Positions 22,542-26,493 of a stretch of DNA of 26,493 nt are shown one piece after another. The notes under the pieces were generated by a model that made no database searches, was not told where the DNA came from, and saw only the letters and a list, made by a program, of their open reading frames with translations. The DNA is from a virus. The DNA is taken from IMG/VR virus record IMGVR_UViG_3300032288_004167, positions 1-26,493 of that record; one strand, 5' to 3'. Position 1 is the stretch's first letter. Every line of letters starts with the position of its first letter. A program made the position numbers and the translations under genes.

Positions 22542-23817
22542 AATCAGGTAAGTAATCTAAAATTTTGTTATGTCTTATGGATTCAAGTTCGTGCAAAAAT
22601 TGTACTAACTTTTGTTTTAGTGGTATATCTTCTGTAACAGGCTGCTCTAATAGTTTAATAATAGCCAGTGTATCTTGTATTAATGCTGATTCAAATTGTT
22701 CAGAATGTCTGGCATTGGGGTTATTTGTAATGTTACTATTAGGTAAAACTCTTAATAATTTTTTAGCTGCTTCTGCTCTTAGGTCCACTGGTAAAACTTT
22801 AAATTGTAACCATTCAGGTTTCATTAGTATATGACAACTTTCTGAATATAGTTTATGTTCCAATTGAAACTTAATAAGATCATCCAGATGCCAAACACTC
22901 AGAGCATTGGGAGTGGTTCTGAGCTGTATACTTATATTAGGAGATTGTAGACTTAGTTCTTTAAATTTTAAAATGTTAGTTTTAATTTCGGTGATATTTC
23001 CAGGATATCTTATATAGTCATTTACAGGATGTGTAGTTTCTATGCTTATACCTAAATTCACACTCTGAAACTTAGATAATAAATCTTTTAGATCATCACG
23101 CCAGATAGTGCCGTTGGTTGTAAGCCCCAGAGTAATGTGTTCATTTATACCTGTTTTAATTAGTTCCTGACATATGGCATAAAAACTAGGCATAGCCAGA
23201 GTCTCTCCACCTAGTAAGTGTATGTACCGCAGTTCAGGCATTTGGGATAATTCTGTTATAAATTTTTGTAGTGCAGTTTTGTCTGAAGTCCAATCATAAA
23301 TGCCTGAGAATTTATCTCTGTACAGATTATGTTTGGGGTCTAACCAGTTAAGTTTTTTATAAGTATTACCGAGTTTAGCACTAAATCTAGGACTGCACAT
23401 TATGCATTCGGAATTACAATAATTTCCTAGATCTATTTGTAAATCAGCCAGTTCTGAATTAGTTTTTCCAGAATGCTGAGCACTAAAATTAAAGTAACCA
23501 TAGTGTGGACTACTAGCTATGCTTTGTTCAAAATGATCCAGATCAATGCCGCTTTTGCATAATTGTCTGGCTCTGCCTGATATTTTATTGACTTTGTCCT
23601 GGTCATAGCATAGACTACAGCTTGTAATTTCAGTACCATCCAACATCTGAGCACGAATAGAACTTAATTCAGAGCTATTGAAATAAGTTTTTATGGGTAT
23701 ATTTTTAATGTTTTGAGTTGTGGATTGCTTAGGAGCCCAACGACAGTAGTGCATTTCACCGTCGGATTCAACTCTGACATGAAACCAAGGACTGCTGCAA
23801 AAAGTGTTTTTCAACAT
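22510..23817 (-). CDS. Twitch-type radical SAM protein
   Basis: 435 residues. The [4Fe-4S] cluster motif CxxxCxxC is C134, C138, C141 in GNYCNSECIMC, followed by GGE (203-205) in LLGGETL, the S-adenosylmethionine-binding signature. Four further Cys before it (C7 in FCSSPWFH, C25 in HYCRW, C67 and C70 in CSLC) form an auxiliary, twitch-like iron-sulfur ligand set. Enzymes of this type make a 5'-deoxyadenosyl radical and modify a protein, nucleoside or sugar. The start MLKNTFCSSPWFH is conserved in other phage members. It is AT-richer than the replication genes beside it and runs opposite to them, so it probably entered as a unit with the 112-residue partner. Confidence 0.82.
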   Translation of the reverse strand: MLKNTFCSSPWFHVRVESDGEMHYCRWAPKQSTTQNIKNIPIKTYFNSSELSSIRAQMLDGTEITSCSLCYDQDKVNKISGRARQLCKSGIDLDHFEQSIASSPHYGYFNFSAQHSGKTNSELADLQIDLGNYCNSECIMCSPRFSAKLGNTYKKLNWLDPKHNLYRDKFSGIYDWTSDKTALQKFITELSQMPELRYIHLLGGETLAMPSFYAICQELIKTGINEHITLGLTTNGTIWRDDLKDLLSKFQSVNLGISIETTHPVNDYIRYPGNITEIKTNILKFKELSLQSPNISIQLRTTPNALSVWHLDDLIKFQLEHKLYSESCHILMKPEWLQFKVLPVDLRAEAAKKLLRVLPNSNITNNPNARHSEQFESALIQDTLAIIKLLEQPVTEDIPLKQKLVQFLHELESIRHNKILDYLPDYEQFLRHYGY

Positions 23818-23847
23818 ATACAGTATTTAAGTTTATATTAAAAAGCT

Positions 23848-23855
23848 CATAAATA
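23848..23855 (+). promoter_or_regulatory. T4-type late promoter (CATAAATA)
   Basis: CATAAATA, identical to the minus-strand box at 4653-4660 and one base from TATAAATA, 20 bases before a GTG start at 23876 with an AGGA between. It would drive the late unit that includes the mosaic repeat protein. Confidence 0.55.
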
Positions 23856-23875
23856 ATCAGTTAGGACCCTAAAAA

Positions 23876-24136
23876 GTGCAAAAAAAGACTCGAAGCCTAT
23901 TAGCAGAACTTGACCAGCATTATCTGGTCAGGGACAAAGAAAATTTTGTAGAAAGTAAAGCCCTGAACATCATACAGGGTGCTATTAATCTTTTAACCTA
24001 TATCAAAGAAAATTACGATACTGAGTCAGCAGCTGAGTTAGAGCGCAGACTGCTCAATAGTATCCGAGCACAGGACAGTAGCAAATTTAGCCGCGGGCTT
24101 AAAAAATTGAAAGAATCAGGGAATGAAACTATCTGA
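23876..24136 (+). CDS. Conserved hypothetical late protein (86 aa), GTG start
   Basis: Helical protein: QKKTRSLLAELDQHYLVRD, LNIIQGAINLLTYIKENYD, then AELERRLLNSIRAQDSSKFSRG. It resembles a small protein common in T4-like aquatic phages, usually near head-related genes; role unknown. The GTG start has AGGA nine bases before it, and no ATG exists in frame earlier. It overlaps the long mosaic gene by 14 bases, so the two are coupled. Confidence 0.72.
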   Translation: MQKKTRSLLAELDQHYLVRDKENFVESKALNIIQGAINLLTYIKENYDTESAAELERRLLNSIRAQDSSKFSRGLKKLKESGNETI

Positions 24137-26493
24137 AATCAAAGCGCAGCAACAAAATGTGGCAGAAGGTAAAGTAAAAGATTATTTACTACAAATTGCC
24201 GAAAAATCCAGTCGTGAGAAATTTATAGCACATGCTGCCAAATATGGCATGGATGCTAATGCAGCTGGTAACTTTTGGGATGATACACATGGTGTGGCGG
24301 AGATGAACATTGGTAAAAGAAAACCACAACCAGACACATATCACATTGTCAACAAAGACGGTACGCCAGCCTCATTGGCTAGTTATGCTGATAAAGATAG
24401 TGCTATCAAAGACCGTGATGCCAAACACAAAGATGCTGAAGTTAGACAACTTGGTCCAAGAGGCAAAGTCAAAGGTGTGGCGGAAGGCTTGATATCACAA
24501 GCAGACGAATTTAGAGTTGAATTAGATGATGACGGTCAGGTTCACTTACTGGATGGAGAAAATACGATTAGAGTCAGTATGCCATTAGATATATGGAAAA
24601 AGATGGCGGGTAAAAAAGGACGCACAGATGAATTCAGTGTAGAAGTAGATAACGGACAAGTTCATCTATTGGATGGTGAAGGAACCATTAGAGTTAGTAT
24701 GCCCGTAAATGTATGGAAACAACTTGGCAAGCAAGGTGTGGCGGAAGGAGTTGAGCCTAATAAACAAGCAGGACAAGCTCTTCAGGCATTGCAAAACATT
24801 GCCATCAGTAACCCAACATTAACCTATCAGCACTTTGTAAGATCAAATAAAGAGTCAATAATCAATAATGCTATTATGGCGTGTAAGCAGTTAAAAAACC
24901 AATTCCTTCAAAATAAACAACAAGGAAATGCTCAGTTCATGTATAATTTAGAAAATCAGATAGATGATTTCAAACGAGGTTATAATAGCAGTCAGGAAGA
25001 ACTCGACACATCCGATTTGTTGAGAGGTGTTCTTGGTAAAGTTAAATTCAACAGTTCAAGCAAACTGGGAGAAGGCAATATACCACAGCAAGGTGTGGCG
25101 GAAGGCTCGGAAACAGAATGTCCTCGTTGTCATAGCACCGATATTAAAACCTACAGCGACGGTGAAAAAAAATGCCATCAATGTCATAAAACCTGGGATG
25201 AGCAAGGTGTGGCGGAAGGTTTGACTAAAAACAGGAACCTTAGTCCTGAAACAAAAAAATATATTCAGAACCATAAATGGAAGTTAACCACAGTTGATCC
25301 TATGAGCCTTGATATTGATAGTTTCGATGATCCTTTCAACAGGGTTATAGATATTGATACTGAATATAGTGTTAACTTTAAAGACCCTATTATTGTACAT
25401 GGTAATGGTACTACTATAATAGATGGTGCTCATAGAGTATACCAAGCACAACGACAAGGACTTAAAAAGATACCTGCCTATGTTCCTGTAGAACAAGGTG
25501 TGGCGGAAAATAATTTACATAAATGGTTTAAAGAGAAGTGGGTTCGTTTTGGTCCCGACGGTAAAATTCGTGGAGATTGTGCTCGGGGTGATGATAGTGA
25601 AGGCAAACCAAAGTGTTTACCACAAGCCAAGGCTTATGCACTAGGTAAAAAAGGTCGTGCTACAGCAGCAGCAAGAAAACGCAGACAAGACCCTAATCCA
25701 GAGCGTCAGGGCGCAGCTATTAATGTAGCTACAAAAAAGAAAACTAACGAACAAGTTTGTCCTGAGTGTGGTGGCGCAATGTATCCTGACACCATGATCA
25801 ATGAAAAGAAGGACGCCTGCTATTACAAAGTCAAGAGTCGCTACAAGGTATGGCCCAGTGCCTATGCCAGTGGTGCTTTGGTTAAGTGCCGCAAAAAAGG
25901 TGCCAAGAACTGGGGTACTAAATCTGAGAGTGCTGAACAACGATTTAGTGAACCATTAACCGGCTATCATATTATCTATCGCAAAACTGGTAACCCTGTT
26001 ATCAATACTCCGAGTTTTGAAACCAAAGATCAAGCTCAGAAATATCTAATGACTAAAATGTTTGCCAATCATCAGGACTACAAGGTAGTTCATACTGCTG
26101 ATGTAGGACTGAAAGAAAACTGGTCAGAAAAATACAAACGCAGTATCAATTGCAACAACCCCAAGGGATTTAGCCAAAGAGCTCACTGCCAGGGTCGTAA
26201 GAAAAATGAAGCCATTGATCCTGCACAACCAGGTACAAACACTATGTCACGCACTGAAATGATTAGAGCATTACACCAAGCACATGGTTGGGGTACAGCA
26301 GAACTAAACCTAGCTTCAGATGCAGAACTCAAGGCTGAATATAGTAAATTACAAAATCAGGCTACCAAAGAAGATGTTGAATACACTCGTGATCCTGAAC
26401 TATATAGATCCAAAGAAAAAGCTCGTCAACATTATACCAGCGTAAGCCCCAAGGATGCGTTTGATAAACTTACTCAACGCAGACTAGATCATG
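24123..26493 (+). CDS. Modular polyprotein-like protein with GVAEG linkers (cut by right edge)
   Basis: Open for 790 codons with no stop. Start MKLSEIKAQQQNVAEG resembles a T4 capsid-targeting peptide ending in VAE/G. Then modules separated by (Q)GVAEG (residues 57, 118, 205, 324, 362, 459): a segment with NKDGTPASLASYADKDSA; two copies of a 35-residue domain (128-163, 169-202); a helical module (210-322); a zinc ribbon C333-x2-C336, C351-x2-C354; a ParB-like DGAHRVYQAQ (434-443); after 463 a GPDGKIRGDC ... KCLP module (C486, C498), a Cys module C546-x2-C549 with KDACYYKVKSRYKVWP and C589, and a KYKRSINCNNPKGFSQRAHC module (C677, C689). The last three recur in many marine phage proteins. Inferred: late internal-head polyprotein; function unknown. 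The start overlaps the preceding gene. Confidence 0.8.
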   Translation, partial: MKLSEIKAQQQNVAEGKVKDYLLQIAEKSSREKFIAHAAKYGMDANAAGNFWDDTHGVAEMNIGKRKPQPDTYHIVNKDGTPASLASYADKDSAIKDRDAKHKDAEVRQLGPRGKVKGVAEGLISQADEFRVELDDDGQVHLLDGENTIRVSMPLDIWKKMAGKKGRTDEFSVEVDNGQVHLLDGEGTIRVSMPVNVWKQLGKQGVAEGVEPNKQAGQALQALQNIAISNPTLTYQHFVRSNKESIINNAIMACKQLKNQFLQNKQQGNAQFMYNLENQIDDFKRGYNSSQEELDTSDLLRGVLGKVKFNSSSKLGEGNIPQQGVAEGSETECPRCHSTDIKTYSDGEKKCHQCHKTWDEQGVAEGLTKNRNLSPETKKYIQNHKWKLTTVDPMSLDIDSFDDPFNRVIDIDTEYSVNFKDPIIVHGNGTTIIDGAHRVYQAQRQGLKKIPAYVPVEQGVAENNLHKWFKEKWVRFGPDGKIRGDCARGDDSEGKPKCLPQAKAYALGKKGRATAAARKRRQDPNPERQGAAINVATKKKTNEQVCPECGGAMYPDTMINEKKDACYYKVKSRYKVWPSAYASGALVKCRKKGAKNWGTKSESAEQRFSEPLTGYHIIYRKTGNPVINTPSFETKDQAQKYLMTKMFANHQDYKVVHTADVGLKENWSEKYKRSINCNNPKGFSQRAHCQGRKKNEAIDPAQPGTNTMSRTEMIRALHQAHGWGTAELNLASDAELKAEYSKLQNQATKEDVEYTRDPELYRSKEKARQHYTSVSPKDAFDKLTQRRLDH
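24156..25508 (+). repeat. Dispersed in-frame repeat caaggtgtggcggaagg (seven copies)
   Basis: Copies of GGTGTGGCGG begin at 24291, 24474, 24735, 25092, 25206 and 25497, plus a diverged first copy (AATGTGGCAGAAGG at 24156). The full 17-base form caaggtgtggcggaagg is identical at 24732, 25089 and 25203; a truncated form is at 25494-25508. Spacing is irregular (183, 261, 357, 114 and 291 bases), always a multiple of three, so every copy reads GVAE in the same frame of the long gene. The unit is neither palindromic nor flanked by obvious target duplications. Confidence 0.92.
24504..24728 (+). repeat. Tandem 35-residue domain duplication
   Basis: Two tandem copies inside the mosaic gene, 24504-24611 and 24627-24728. 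They share DEF-x-VE-x-D-x-(D)GQVHLLDGE-x-TIRVSMP-x-x-x-WK. Protein identity is roughly three quarters, whereas the DNA has diverged at many third positions, so this duplication is older than the sharply conserved GVAEG linkers that flank the pair. Confidence 0.85.

Noticed and set aside
24310-25224. Plus-strand ORFs in another frame ending in SKVWRKA/SKVWRKV
   Set aside because: They are shifted readings of the same repeat inside the 790-codon open frame.
24291-25508. CRISPR array from the repeated 17-mers
   Set aside because: Spacing is irregular (114-357 bases), always in the same coding frame, with coding sequence between; there is no leader or cas gene.
25641-25940. Minus-strand ORFs across the mosaic gene (also 25056-25274 and 25284-25496)
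   Set aside because: They are antisense shadows; the plus-strand frame is open, has recognised modules and continues through them.
1-26493. tRNA genes, insertion sequences, integrase or attachment sites
   Set aside because: No cloverleaf, transposase, recombinase or terminal inverted repeat was seen on either strand.

Overview
The window looks like a piece of a large T4-like myovirus (tailed phage) genome infecting a Gram-negative bacterium, probably aquatic. The evidence is a T4-type replication set (UvsW-like helicase, gp61-like primase, gp41-like helicase), a phage dCMP deaminase and a MazG-like pyrophosphohydrolase, T4-type late promoters (YATAAATA), tightly packed genes with ATGA/TAATG/TAAATG junctions, and a signal-peptide-bearing candidate outer-membrane protein. 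Both ends cut genes. The host cannot be named from this sequence.

Layout. (1) 1-4382: a surface-sugar block with an asparagine-synthase-type amidotransferase (cut by the left edge), a GT9-like heptosyltransferase, two minus-strand glycosyltransferases, a cytidylyltransferase-cupin fusion and another GT-A-type transferase. (2) 4379-5993: two tiny minus-strand genes and a plus-strand 422-residue protein, fired by divergent T4-type late promoters. The 422-residue protein has a T4-style capsid-targeting start and a PD-(D/E)XK nuclease motif. (3) 6055-11617: a plus-strand auxiliary/nucleotide block with MazG-like protein, kinase-nucleotidyltransferase fusion, beta-barrel candidate, dCMP deaminase, Bax-inhibitor-1 membrane protein and conserved proteins of unknown function. 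(4) 11694-13377: two small genes and a strongly expressed-looking AAA+ ATPase unit with two sigma70-type promoters before it and two hairpin terminators after it. (5) 13411-18737: an unknown protein plus UvsW, then a tightly coupled chain ending in a zinc-finger protein and a miniature DnaE-like protein that keeps the catalytic aspartate motifs. (6) 18720-22212: a minus-strand gene, a tail/baseplate-like gene, primase and replicative helicase. (7) 22203-23817: a minus-strand twitch-type radical SAM protein with a small partner. (8) 23876-26493: a late unit ending in a long open mosaic protein that runs off the right edge.

The most striking element is this last protein (from 24123). It is a chain of small unrelated modules: cysteine-rich patches, a zinc ribbon, a ParB-like DGAHR segment and a tandem duplicate. 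Recurrent in-frame (Q)GVAEG linkers join them, and these linkers are nearly identical as DNA (caaggtgtggcggaagg). VAE/G resembles the hydrophobic-X-Glu sites cut by T4-type prohead protease, and the N-terminus ends in the same motif. I infer a packaged internal-head polyprotein that may be cut into small proteins and that may evolve by exchange of modules at the repeat. The 422-residue late protein may belong to the same packaged set.

Regulation visible in the sequence: about eight sigma70-type promoters, nearly all TTGNNN-17-TANNNT, precede middle or early genes. Two of them place the expected start of transcription on the ATG itself (13411 and 19759), suggesting leaderless mRNAs. Late genes use YATAAATA.
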